DNA of 64,000 bases from Haberlea rhodopensis (Eukaryota > Streptophyta > Magnoliopsida > Lamiales > Gesneriaceae): contig CAJQUN010000015.1 of the NCBI GenBank assembly GCA_907163345.1, positions 8,402,886 to 8,466,885 on the forward strand, in the 5' to 3' direction. The notes below the pieces were generated by a model that saw only the letters and a program-made list of their open reading frames with translations, was not told where the DNA came from and did no database searches. Below, in pieces: positions 43,543-54,787 of the stretch. How positions within the stretch are numbered: the first letter of the stretch is position 1; every line of letters starts with the position of its first letter. The translations under genes and the position numbers were made by a program.

Positions 43543-45987
43543 TTATTTTCTAGAAGGCGGCCTGAAGTCTGTCTTCTTTTCCCCCTTTTTGTCAGCAGCA
43601 ATCTCTTGAAGAAAGTCGACAACTTGTGCTAGCTGCGCGCTGATAGCGTCAAGACGAACGTCTTGAGCGCGGAGGGAATTGGCAACAGATGCTCTGACTT
43701 CAGTGGCTAGCTCGATCTGCTCTTTTCTCAGACTGTTCTTGTAAGAGGCCTGTTGAGAAAACAGATCGTTTATGCCGCGCTGAAGGCTTCCGATACTGGC
43801 AGTCCTCTTCTCTTTGAAAGAAGCAAAGTCCAAGGCTGTGACCCTCTGACCTTGATGAACTTCTAGAATGCGTTGAGTCAAGGACAGACAGGTACCAGAG
43901 AAGTGCTGGATAGTCCGTGCCAGGGATGGAGGTGCATCAGATAGCTTGCTGGGAGAGTGATCTGATGATGACATGGCATGGTCATCTTCTTCAGCAATCG
44001 GCACGATGGAAGAAATGGCAGCTTGATGACTTTCGGATCGGATCAGAGTGACCAGATCCGGAGAAAAACCTTGAATGAAGGCCAAATCTTCATCTGATGG
44101 TCCCGGAGGAGAGTGGGGACTTGGAGGTTCCTCAACTTGGAGAGCTGCAACCACTGTAGATACCACAAAATCCGGATCGATGAGGTCTGGTGCTTCAGTT
44201 GTTGCACATGCTTCAGCTGGACTGGGTTGTGCACGGGAGGCTGATGACTTCAATGGAATAGATGTTGTCGGAGAGTCCAACAGAACATTCATTGGTTCAT
44301 CATCTGTTGCAGACGGAGCATTAGGCAGTGGCTGCTCCGCTGTCTGGTCTGGTACGTGCTCTGCAGGCTGATCCTCTGTCTGTTTTGCTGCATCAGAGGG
44401 AATAACCTCGATAAATGGTTCTGCCAGAGTCTTGCTTGCAGAAGGATGATCTGGGCTTGTGGCTGGAGTGGAGGTACCTAGCTTCTGTCGTTGAAAATGG
44501 ACAGCTAAGGATAGAGCATGAACATCCATCTCGAGTTGAGCAATCACAGCCCCATCATCTCTGGCAGTTGGAGCAAGCGGATCGAAGTTCTTCTTTTTGG
44601 CAACTAGAAGCAGATTGGCCAGTCTGAATCTGTGTTTTGCCGTAAATAAATCTCTGCGCTGCACGGCAAGTCGAACATCATCAGTCTCTGTTCCTTTCAG
44701 AGCTTCCTCTTCCATCTTCTTCAATCTGTGCAACTTACCGTAGAACAGCTCAATGTGGTTGATAGTCCGGTACTGGACATATTCATCAAAAACCACAATG
44801 AGTTCATTTAGCTTCTCATCAACATCCTCCATAGCGATGTCGATGGCAGTCTGCGCTGCAGATTTGGGTTTAGAAGAGAGGGGTTCGGTGAGAATGGATT
44901 TTCCCTTGCCGGTGGAGGAAGGGGACTTAATCCCTGATTGGGTATAGTCTCCCAACTCAGTGATAACTATCCCTTTGACCACGGGATTGGCAGAGGGAAT
45001 TCTAAGGGTGACTTTGGGTGCAGGGGTTGAAGCTTGTGAAAGCTGGGTGGAAGGTTGAGGGGCAGGGGTTGCTTTAGGGGGTGGCAGTATGGGTGGAGGT
45101 AGAGATTTGGTTGGTTTGGTAATCTGGGTTCGGGGCTTTTTGGGAAGTGGCTTGGTTGGTGATGAGTGAGCAGACTGGGTTTCTTCCGAGTCAGTCTGAA
45201 TGGTCAGCTTCCGCTTGACCCGAGGTTTGCGCACAGCAACTTGTTCCTCGTCCTGCTCAAACTTGACTGCAGCCAGAGTAGCAGGAGTAGGCGGAACACT
45301 CTTGGACTTCAGCAGTGCAAGCCCTTTGGAGTTAAGGATCTTAAGGGGACGGAGAGCATACGGCTTGCTCAGTTCGAGGCCTAAGGACTCCAAGAGCTTG
45401 CTGAGAGGAACAGCAAAGCATACGGCGTGCTTGGATGCAATCACCGTTTCCAGCAGTACTCCAAACAAAATCATGGACCAGTTTATCTTCTGGCCGGATA
45501 CAATAGCTGCCATAGCCCTGAACTTTTCGGCGGTTACAACATCGAAACGTCCTGCTTTACCCAAAAGTGGCTTGCCTACCACTTCGCACAGCACCTGGAA
45601 ATGGAAGAGCATTTCCTTCTTCTTAAAGGAAGGTTGCAATCGGTGGCCAGAAATAGAAATCTTCCCCTGAAGATCTAAGAGTGACGCTTGAGGAGTCTGT
45701 CCGAACTCTGTCAGTCCGGAACTGGGGAGGCCAAAGGTCTTGGCCATCGTCATTGGCGAGATCTCGAAAGATTTGCCCTTGACAGTAGTAGAAATGGATG
45801 TCTTCCGGGAGACGGCGTTGGCGAACAGCTTGCGGATTTCTGATTCATAAACAACTGTTCCGCACTCCAAAAAGTTCCTTAAACCAGATGATTCCAGGGC
45901 TCTAAAAATGGACACCATCGCAGCATCTTCTGCCCTGTAAATGTCATCAAACTCAACGGAGAGTGAGTTATGAGTGATGGTAGCCAT
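43543..45987 (-). CDS. Element S extra (env-position) ORF, 814 residues
   Basis: The only long undamaged frame in the window. It lies between pol and the 3' LTR, where Sireviruses carry an env-like ORF. Residues 1 to about 230 form a folded-looking domain (FGLPSSGLTEFG, MILFGVLLETVIASKHAVCF) of the kind annotated as a plant transposon protein domain. About 245-360 is basic and proline-rich (KPRVKRKLTIQTD, LPPPILPPPKATP). About 500-690 is acidic and Ser/Pro/Thr-rich. The last 120 residues are strongly helical, probably coiled coil, ending in a basic tail. I see no signal peptide or membrane segment, so an envelope role is not supported. The start at 45987 is followed at once by the conserved-looking domain. 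Confidence 0.75.
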   Translation of the reverse strand: MATITHNSLSVEFDDIYRAEDAAMVSIFRALESSGLRNFLECGTVVYESEIRKLFANAVSRKTSISTTVKGKSFEISPMTMAKTFGLPSSGLTEFGQTPQASLLDLQGKISISGHRLQPSFKKKEMLFHFQVLCEVVGKPLLGKAGRFDVVTAEKFRAMAAIVSGQKINWSMILFGVLLETVIASKHAVCFAVPLSKLLESLGLELSKPYALRPLKILNSKGLALLKSKSVPPTPATLAAVKFEQDEEQVAVRKPRVKRKLTIQTDSEETQSAHSSPTKPLPKKPRTQITKPTKSLPPPILPPPKATPAPQPSTQLSQASTPAPKVTLRIPSANPVVKGIVITELGDYTQSGIKSPSSTGKGKSILTEPLSSKPKSAAQTAIDIAMEDVDEKLNELIVVFDEYVQYRTINHIELFYGKLHRLKKMEEEALKGTETDDVRLAVQRRDLFTAKHRFRLANLLLVAKKKNFDPLAPTARDDGAVIAQLEMDVHALSLAVHFQRQKLGTSTPATSPDHPSASKTLAEPFIEVIPSDAAKQTEDQPAEHVPDQTAEQPLPNAPSATDDEPMNVLLDSPTTSIPLKSSASRAQPSPAEACATTEAPDLIDPDFVVSTVVAALQVEEPPSPHSPPGPSDEDLAFIQGFSPDLVTLIRSESHQAAISSIVPIAEEDDHAMSSSDHSPSKLSDAPPSLARTIQHFSGTCLSLTQRILEVHQGQRVTALDFASFKEKRTASIGSLQRGINDLFSQQASYKNSLRKEQIELATEVRASVANSLRAQDVRLDAISAQLAQVVDFLQEIAADKKGEKKTDFRPPSRK

Positions 45988-46374
45988 TTGAAAGGAGTTT
46001 AAAAAAAGTGTGAAGAGTAAGAGAGTGAGAGTAAGAAGGTAGAAAGCGGTAAATTGTAAAAAGTGAACAAGTATGAAATGTTCAGCCCGCTAAATAGGAG
46101 AGAGAAGACACGTGTCTTTATCTCCAAGACTGAGAATTAAATAATTCAAAATAAACGGTCAGGATAAAGAAAGATAAGGCGGTTAAAGTACAACTAGTTA
46201 AAATGGTCAATCAGTCCGAGCTGTTGTTATTGTCCAGACAGATCATAGGATAAAATCAGACTGACAAGGATCGGTCTGAAAGTTCAGACCGGTCTGTGTC
46301 TTTCTGAACATTGTATTATCGATCTGTGGTGACAAAAATCTTCAAGTGTGAAAAGAATAAAACATCTAAACTAA

Positions 46375-49167
46375 TTAAGATAAGTCAATTAAACCAAGAA
46401 TTTGACGGAAATAATTAAACTTAGCCTCAGGAAGCGGTTTAGTGAAGATGTCTGCTGCTTGCTGCTCTGTTGAAATGTGCTCGATCCGAATTTCCTTTTT
46501 GCCAACATGATCTCGAATAAAATGATGTCGTATATCAATATGCTTTGTTCGAGAGTGCAGAACTGGATTATACGTTATAGCAATTGCACGTGTGTTGTCG
46601 CAAAATATCGGAGAGTCAACAGCTTGGATGCCATAGTCTTTGAGCTGGTGTTGAATCCAGAGCATTTGAGCACAACAGCTTCCAGCGGCTAGGTATTCTG
46701 CTTCAGCTGTGGATGTGGCAATCGAGTTACTGAACCAAGAGATCAATCTTTCACCTAGAAATTGACATGTTCCACTGGTGCTTTTACGATCGATCTTACA
46801 CCCAGCGTAGTCTGCGTCTGAATACCCGATCAAGCTGAAGTTTGAATCTTTGGAGTACCAAAGACCAACGTTCTGAGATCCTTTTAAATATTTCAGAATA
46901 CGCTTGGCAGCAATAAAATGTGATTGCTTTGGTTCTGACTGAAATCTGGCGCACATACAGACTGAAAACATAATATCGGGCCGGCTCGCTGTAAGATACA
47001 ATAGCGATCCGATTAGTCCTCTATACATGGTTACTTCAACTGCCGTTCCCCCTTCATCTTTGTCTAACTTGATTGTTGGACTCATTGGAGTTGATGCAGT
47101 TGAGCATGTTTCCATTCCAAATCTCTTGAGGAGCTCTTTGGTATACTTGGTCTGATTGATGAAAATGCCATTGTTGAGCTGTTTTACTTGTAGACCCAGA
47201 AAGAATGACAATTCTCCCATCATGCTCATCTCGAACTGTCCCTGCATTAACTTAGAAAATTTCTCGCACAATTTGGGGTTAGTTGACCCAAAGATTATGT
47301 CATCAACATAAATCTGAACTAATAGGGTATGTTCCCCCTTAATGAATTTAAATAGAGTTTTATCTACTGAGCCGATCTGGAAATCATGGTTCAGCAGAAA
47401 TTGAGATAGAGTGTCATACCAGGCTCTTGGAGCTTGTTAGAGACCATACACTGCTTTATTCAGTAGATATACATGATTGGGATACAAATGGTTCTGAAAT
47501 CCAGGTGGTTGCTCAATGTAGACTTCTTCCTGAAGCTTTCTATTAAGAAAGGCGCTCTTGACGTCCATCTGATATACTTTGAAGTCTTTAAAGGCAGCAT
47601 AAGCAAGAAAGATTCGGATAGCTTCAAGTCTGGCGACTGGTGCAAATGATTCATCGAAGTCGATTCCTTCTTCTTGTCTGAATCCCTGTGCCACCAGTCT
47701 GGCTTTGTTTCTAACCACAGTTCCATCTGCGTCTAGCTTATTTCTGAAGACCCATCTGGTTCCAATAACAGGCAGATCGCTTGGTCTGGGGGTTAGACTC
47801 CAAACTTGATTTTGTTCGAATTGATTAAGCTCTTCTTGCATTGCTTTAATCCAGTTGAAGTCAGTCAGAGCTTCATCGATCTTCTTGGGTTCCAGAGTTG
47901 AGATGAAGGCAGCATGAGTGAACTCATCCATCATCTGTCCTCTGGTTCTGATCGGTGCAGAAGGACTACCAATCACTAGATTAGGTGGATGCTTCTTAGT
48001 CCATCGATAGCTTGACTCTGGATTGTCTGGTCCGGTCGGATGAACAGTAACAGCATGATCAGCATCTGCTTTAATATTTGAGTCAGGAGCATCCGGATCA
48101 GCTCGATCTGAAGTTTCTTCAAAGCCTTGATCCGGTCTGTCTGGTACTTCTGGTTCTGGTGGATTGTCTCTTGACCTGTTAGCTACAATCTCATCATCAC
48201 TGTTAGCTTCGAGATGGATATTTTCCATCTGATTTTGAATTGATTCTTTGTTGCCTTCAACACATAAAGTTTCATCAAAGACTACATGAACAGATTCTTC
48301 TACAGTTAAAGTTCGATTATTAAAAACTCGATAAGCTTTGCTAATTGATGAATATCCTAAGAATATACCATTATCTGACTTAGCTTCAAATGCTGTAAGA
48401 TGACTCTTACCATTGTTGTGAACGAAGCATTTACAGCCAAATACATGAAAGTGAGAAACAGATGGTCTGTTACCAGTCCATATTTCATATGGAGCGAGAT
48501 TCAGCTTCTTGTTAATCATAGAACGGTTTTGAGTGTAGCAAGCAGTATTTACAGCTTCTGCCCAGAACTTTTGAGAGATTCCAGAATCAGCAAGCATTGT
48601 TCTTGCTGCTTCCTTGAGCGTTCTGTTTCTTCGTTCTGCAACTCCATTCTGTTGAGGTGTTCGAGCAGCTGAACACTCATGCTTGATTCCATGATCTTCT
48701 AGAAAGGATTCAAGATTCTGATTTGAAAACTCAGTGCCTTTGTCACTTCGAATCCTGTCTATGCTGGATGATTTCTCGTTCTGAGTGCGTTTCAGCAGCT
48801 TGATCAACTTCGGACCGGTCTGATCTTTACTGCTTAAGAATATAGTCCATGTAAAGCGTGAGTAATCATCAATAACAACAAGAGTATACCGCATTCCCCA
48901 TAAACTTGTTATTGGTATAGGACCAAACAAGTCCATATGCAGTAATTCTAAACAGCGGGAGGAGGATTTGGCATTCTTGTTTTTGAAGGATGATCTGATC
49001 TGTTTGCCCATTTGGCAAGCTTCGCAGATCTTATCCTTAGCAAAATCGATCTTGGGCAGACCGATAACTAAATCATGTTTACACAGGCTAGCAATGGTCT
49101 TAAAGTTGATATGATTCAAGCGCTTATGCCACAGCCAATGTTTATTATCATTGTTAGCGATGAACAA
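46375..49167 (-). pseudogene. pol: Element S integrase, reverse transcriptase and RNase H with one in-frame stop
   Basis: Integrase zinc finger H14/H19/C48/C51 (counted from the ATG at 49167) and a full catalytic triad D79, D142, E178 with 35 residues between the last two (HMDLFGP, RSDKGTEF, NGVAERRN). RT begins around FNWIKAMQEELNQFE and includes VYQMDVKSAFLNRKL. At 47437-47439 a TAA replaces the Lys expected in the YGLKQAP motif. The same frame then continues without other stops through QIYVDDIIFGST (RT active site, near 47300) and RNase H (TSTAEAEYLAA; end DIFTKPLPEAKF) to 46375. One nonsense change is thus the main lesion in this part. Confidence 0.88.
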
Positions 49168-49514
49168 GTAGGATTATCAGGTTGAGCATGATTCCAGTTA
49201 ATCTTATAAGTGTTTCCATTCCTGATTCCTACGAGCATGGTTATACCGTCTGATGATTTAACAGTGCAAGTGTGTTTATGAAATTCTACAGCATAACCAT
49301 TATCACAGAGTTGACATATACTAATCAGATTATAGCACAGATTTTCAACTAACAGCACATCATTGATAATAATGTTACCATGGACAATCTTACCCTTGCC
49401 CACGGTCTTACCCTTTGAGTTATCCCCGAAAATGATTTTGGGTCCAATACATTCTGTCACTTCAGACAGCAGCTCGATGTTTCCAGTCATGTGACGAGAA
49501 CACCCACTGTCCAA
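49116..49514 (-). pseudogene. Element S aspartic protease, frameshifted from integrase
   Basis: MDSGCSRHMTGN at the start is the copia protease active site (DSG/DSGCS), followed by the usual beta-rich body ending near NLISICQLCDNG. The frame differs from the integrase frame at 49167, so a small indel lies around 49165-49180. Confidence 0.82.
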
Positions 49515-50252
49515 ATACCAGTCTGATGCGAGTTTCTTCGGTACCTGTCATCAAATATAATTATTGTTGGTACACAATCCTATTTGGGTCCAGAACGGAT
49601 TAGCCCTTTGGGAACCCACACCTGTATCAGCTTCAATGGCTTGTGTGTGTAGGGTGTGCTGTGTGCTGGTTTGTTTCGATGCTGTGTGTGATAATGTGTG
49701 CGCTGTGAAAACCTTTGATTCTCATAAGGTAGTCTATATCTTCATTGAATCGGTTTTGAGTTATAGTAATTGTATTGTCTTCCTTGCCTTCGATCTTGCA
49801 CCTTTGGATTTGGTCTGATAGACGCAAATCTTGCTGGTGCCTTTTCTTTGGCTTAGTCAACATAACCAATTCCTTTTCTCAGATTTTGATTCTCGTAAGA
49901 GACTCCTGTTTGAATCTTAGGTGCTTCAATTTCATATACTGTGCTGGATTTAACAAATGTCATTTGTTTGACTTATTCTTTACCAGCAACAGCTCAGATT
50001 CATCTTTGGTGCATTCTTTGGTGTCAAAGCCTATGCCGGTGAAATCACCGACGTTTCTTTGAACCTCTTGTAATTCTTCCAAGGATGTTCTGGATTTTGT
50101 CCATGTTTTGAATATATGTGAGAGCTTAGCATTTTGTGTGCTAATTCTCTTATTTTCTTCATGGAGCTGATCATAAGAGATTTTCAGCTTATTCAGCTCG
50201 ATCTGGAGATTTTTGCACTCACCCTGCTCAGAGCAGCTTGGTTTGTTGTGCT
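49515..50252 (-). pseudogene. Element S gag-pol linker remnant
   Basis: Minus-strand remnants in several frames: a coiled-coil-like segment (ECKNLQIELNKLKISYDQL, EENKRISTQNAKLSHIF) and, near 49600, WVPKGLI. These sit between the gag knuckle and protease in Sireviruses. Stops interrupt them. The CCHC knuckle and the gag core are not present; the sequence ends at the telomeric tract. Confidence 0.65.
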
Positions 50253-50311
50253 CCTAAACCCTAAACCCTAAACCCTAAACCCTAAACCCTAAACCCTAAA
50301 CCCTAAACCCT
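50253..50311 (+). repeat. Interstitial telomeric repeat (CCCTAAA), about 8.3 units
   Basis: Perfect plant-type telomeric repeat, 59 bp, no mismatch. It separates two 5'-truncated copia elements of opposite orientation. The C-rich strand on plus is the polarity expected if the tract had capped the left end of the DNA that now begins at 50312. Confidence 0.97.
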
Positions 50312-50334
50312 GTTGTTCTATTTATTTAAATGAT

Positions 50335-51258
50335 ATGTTTTATGCTAGTGCACAAATGGTGAATGGTCTTTATGTATTAAATCTTGATATGCCTATCTAT
50401 AACATAAATACTAAAAGGATTAAAAATAATGATTGTAATCCGACTTATCTCTGGCATTGTCGCTTGGGCCACATAAACGAGAACCGCATATCTAAACTTC
50501 ATAAGGATGGAGCATTAGATTCATTTGATTTTGAATCATATGAAACATGCGAATCTTGTTTAATGGGCAAGATGACAAAAGCCCCTTTCAAGGGACATGT
50601 TGAAAGGGCAAGTGTTTTATTGGAACTAATACATAGTGATGTATGTGGACCAATAAGTACACAAGCTAGAGGTGTTTTTCAATACTTCGTTACATTTACT
50701 GATGACCTCAGTAGATATGGGTATGTGTGCCTAATGAAGCATAAGCATGAAACCTTTTAAAAGTTCAAAGATTTCAAGAATGAAGTACAAAACCAACTTG
50801 GCAAAAGTATCAAAATCCTTCGATCAGTTCGAGGAGGTGAATACCTAAGCCAAGAGTTTCATGACTATCTAAAGGAATGTGGGATAGTCCCACAACTCAC
50901 TCCTCCGTATACTCCACAATGGAATGGTGTATCCGAGAGGAGAAATCGAACCTTGTTGGACATGGTTAGATCAATGATGAGTCATGCAGATCTTCCGATA
51001 TCGTTTTGGGGACACGCTCTAGAAACAGCGATTTTCTTACTGAACCGTGTTCCATCTAAATCAGTGGAAAAGACACCATATGAGATATGGACTGGGAAGC
51101 GTCCTAGTATGTCGTTTATGAAGATTTGGGGTTGTGAGGCTTTCGTTAGACGTCACGCCACTAACAAACTTGGACCAAATCTGATAAGTGTTTATTTGTG
51201 GGGTATCCTAAGGAAACAAAAGGATACTATTTCTATTATCCCACCGAGAACAAAGTAG
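50335..51258 (+). pseudogene. Element F integrase, broken
   Basis: Zinc finger WHCRLGH...CESCLMGK; first catalytic Asp in IHSDVCGP. A TAA at 50758-50760 interrupts HETF/KFKDF. The second catalytic Asp is lost: LRSVRGGEY has Val where copia integrases have Asp (one base change). The Glu in NGVSERRNR remains. A one-base indel near 51178-51185 shifts the frame; the homologous sequence resumes at 51198 in the RT frame. Confidence 0.85.
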
Positions 51259-53108
51259 TTGTTGCTCGGACTGTTGTATTTCTTGAAAGAGAATTTATTT
51301 CTAGAAAAACCAGTGGGAGAAAAATAGAACTTAGTGAAGTTCAACCACAAGAAAACACTGAACCTGAGATTGAGATGGAAACAGAGCAGGCTCCGCAAGC
51401 TGTTGTGGAAGAAGCACCTGCTCAAGAGACACAAGCCCAGCGTAGGTCTGTAAGAGAACACCGGGAGCCACAGAGATATGGATTTCTTGTGACTCAACAA
51501 GGTGACTTACTACTTATTGATGAGGATGAGCCGTCATCTTATCAACAAGCTATAATGGGCAATGATTCTGAGAAATGGCAAGAGGCCATGAAATCTGAGA
51601 TGGAATCCATGTATGCAAACCAAGTATGGACTTTGGTTGATCCACCTGAAGGGGTACGACCCATAGGGTGCAAATGGATTTTCAAGAAAAAGACCGATAT
51701 GGATGGTAACGTACAAACCTATAAAGGTCGGCTGGTTGCAAAAGGATTCAAACAAATTCATGGTATTGACTATGATGAAACCTTTTCGCCAGTGGCCATG
51801 GTTAAATCCATAAGGATCTTACTTGCAATAGCTGCATTTCATGATTATGAAATCTGGCAGATGGATGTCAAAACAGCTTTCCTTAATGGAAATCTGCTCG
51901 AGGATGTGTACATGACACAGCCCGAGGGTTTTGTCAATCCAAAGGATGCTGGAAAGATATGCAAGCTACAACGATCCATTTATGGATTGAAGCAAGCTTC
52001 TCGGAGTTGGAATCTTCGTTTTGATGATGCAATCAAGGAGTTTGGTTTTATCAAAAATGAAGATGAACCTTGTGTCTACAAGAAGGTCAGTGGGAGCGTA
52101 ATCATTTTCCTAGTGTTGTATGTAGATGACATACTTCTTATTGGAAATGATATCCCTGCCTTGCAATCTGTAAATATTTGGCAAGGGAACTGCTTTTCGA
52201 TGAAAGATTTAGGAGAAGCCACCTATGTATTAGGAATCAAGATCTATAGAGATAGATCAAGAAGGCTTCTTGGTCTAAGTCAAAGTACATACATAGACAA
52301 GGTGCTTAAAAGGTTTAGCATGCAAGAATCCAAGAAAGGATTCGTGCCTATGACGCATGGTATTTATCTCTTTTAGGAATAGTGTCCTTCAACACCAGAT
52401 GAGAGACAACGTATGAGTAAGATTCCATATGCGTCAGCTATTGGATCTATCATGTATGCCATGATATGTACTCGTCCCGATGTATCGTATGCTTTGAGCA
52501 TGACGAGCAGATATCAAGTTGATCCAGGTGAAGGTCACTGGATTGCTGTCAAGAACATCCTGAAGTACTTGAGAAGGACTAAGGATACATTTTTGATTTA
52601 TGGAGGTGAGGAAGAGCTCAATGTAATGGGTTACACTGATGCAAGCTTCCAATCCGACAAAGATGATTTTCGATCGCAATCTGGATATGTGTATTGCCTT
52701 AATGGAGGTGCTGTGAGCTGGAAGAGTTCAAAGCAAGAAACAGTAGCCGATTCTACAACAGAAGCTGAGTATATTGCTGCCTCGGATGCAGCAAAGGAAG
52801 CTGTTTGGATGAGGAAGTTCATTTCTGAACTTGGAGTGGTGCCTAGCATTAAAGATCCGATAGAACTCTATTGTGACAACAATGGAGCGATCGCATTGGC
52901 TAAGGAACCAAGATCTCACCAAAGATCCAAGCACATACTTAGGCGTTTCCATTTCATTCGAGAAATCGTTGAAAGGGGAGATGTTAAAATATGCAAAGTA
53001 CCAACAGATGATAATGTATCAGACCCATTGACGAAGCCACTGTCACAGCAGAAGCATGATCGTCATACTAGATCTCTAGGCATTAGGTATATGTCTGAGT
53101 GGTCTTAG
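51198..53108 (+). pseudogene. pol: Element F reverse transcriptase and RNase H, two in-frame stops
   Basis: RT with MDVKTAFLNG, YGLKQASRSW and the YVDDILLIG active site (near 52118). A single frame from 51198 to 53108 is broken only by two adjacent TAGs at 52374-52376 and 52380-52382. RNase H: YTDASFQSDK, STTEAEYIAASDAAKE, the active-site Asp in ELYCDNNGAI, and the end VSDPLTKPL. Only these nonsense changes and the integrase damage stand against function. Confidence 0.88.
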
Positions 53109-53123
53109 TGCAAGTGGGAGATT

Positions 53124-54613
53124 TGTTGGGATATGCCCTAAGACATATCATTAGATGATTGTTTATGACATACAATGTAATATGATTTTATGAATGGCAA
53201 TTCATTATTATATATTATTCTTTTAACTGTGCAATGTGAATTAATATATAAGTTAATGTCCTTAGAATAATATTGTATTATTCTTAAAGATGTCCCTAGT
53301 CAAGTATTATCATGAAAGGGATAATGATAATACGTAGAGACTAGTATGTGTTGATCGATGAATTGTTCATTGATATGAGATATCAAATCAACATATGGGT
53401 ACATGTTAGAGAACGATGTACTGGACAGACCCACCATGAGAATGCAACATGGATAGTTATATGATCGTCATATGCAATTCTCATAGTGATAATAATGTAT
53501 GTAATCCTTACGACTTGTGATCATCAGAGATCCCAACATAAGGAGTTATGTATTTTGATATCGTCAAACGTTACCCGTAACAGGGTAAACTATAAAGGCG
53601 ACTATTAGATACACTACGAATTATGTAGAGGGATGTTGACTGATCGAGATAGGATTTGTCCCTCCTATATAACAGGAGATGTTTGGCCCTTGATCAAGTG
53701 AGAACTAAAATGCATGGCCATGCTCGAATGAGTCGATATGAGATATCGAGCTTATTCGTTTATTCTAGTTCTACTTGGGGATCAAGAAATAAAGATTGGA
53801 TATACGAGTATGACTATTCCATGACTCGTGTTCAATCTAAACACAATGGACAAAGGGATTAAGTTACATGGTTAATATTATCACAAGTTCTAAAGGTTAT
53901 GTCGAGTCATTGACATTCTTGTAATTTGGGTAGCATTGATGTGTTGCTAGATACCGCTCAATGCTTGAGACATAAAATGAGATTTTATGTCACTGCCAAC
54001 ATTAGATCCTATCGGGTCTCACAAAAGATTAAATCAAGAAGGGAAATTAAATTCATTGGATGAATTAATTAATTAAGAAGAGTCTTAATTAAGTGATTAA
54101 AAGGTTTTAATTAAATCATGGGTTTGGGCCCATAAGACTTTAAGAAAGTCTTGAAACCTTAATTAAAAGCCTTATAATACAAATACAAGGTTTTGATTAA
54201 TTGTTAATCATACTTTCATATCATTGCTTGATATCATAAAACCTAACTCCTCAAGCACTCTCGGCCGCCTCCATGAAAGCCGTGAGCTTTTCATCGCCGC
54301 CGTGTTACTTGGTGGTTCGTGGTGGTCGTCGATCGGTTATTGTAACCGTGAGTCTTGTTTGTTCAAGAATAAGTCTAGCAACTTGTTCTTGAACATCCCT
54401 TTCGATTTGATCGTGTGGATACCGTAGAGACGAAGGTGCAAACTTTCGTTTGTGACTCGTGGTGCTACAACGAGGATTCTGCTTCAAACACGCTACAAGG
54501 GTGAGACACTTGTTATTCCTTTATCCGATATGAAATCCTATGTATAGATCTGCTGGTTAGTAATCCATTTAAAATTTTATTCCGCTGCGTTGTATGCTCT
54601 TGGATTACTTACA
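53124..54613 (+). repeat. Element F 3' LTR
   Basis: TGTTGGGATATGCCC...GATTACTTACA, about 1490 bp. The end is inferred from resumption of family G sequence and a TTACA terminus; no 5' copy is available for comparison. Confidence 0.65.
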
Positions 54614-54787
54614 GGTCACCCATACCATGTGACTAAGCATTTTACCAAGATAATTAATTCCAACACATATATTAATTATCACCGTAAGAATCATATAAAC
54701 ACAATTAATTCCTAATTGCCACAATAAAAATCCATTAAAGATTAATAACCCTCCGGAATTAATATCAATAATCCCAGGACATCACAT
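54614..54787 (-). repeat. Family G LTR fragment, inverted
   Basis: Matches 18153-18289 and 11300-11433 (the 5' end of the G LTR in reverse), ending GGACATCACA at 54787. The rest of the LTR is missing because element F starts in truncated form to the left. Confidence 0.75.

Larger units (their letters stand above)
42130..50252 (-). mobile_element. Element S: 5'-truncated Sirevirus-type copia retrotransposon
   Basis: Minus strand. 3' LTR 42130-43291, a polypurine region (43292-43312) reading GTCATCATCAAAAAGGGGGA, which is a known Sirevirus signature, then an 814-codon extra ORF, then pol, protease and the gag-pol linker. The gag core and 5' LTR are missing: the element stops abruptly at a telomeric repeat tract. 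Confidence 0.85.
50312..54613 (+). mobile_element. Copia element F, 5'-truncated at telomeric repeat
   Basis: Starts just upstream of the integrase zinc finger, with gag, protease and 5' LTR missing. pol 50335-53108, polypurine tract AAGTGGGAGATTT (about 53112-53123), 3' LTR 53124-54613. It seems to be inserted into an inverted family G LTR: the sequence right after the LTR (GGTCACCCATACC) is family G. Confidence 0.8.

Noticed and set aside
43543..45987. Envelope glycoprotein
   Set aside because: No signal peptide, transmembrane segment or Cys-rich ectodomain is visible; only the position is env-like.
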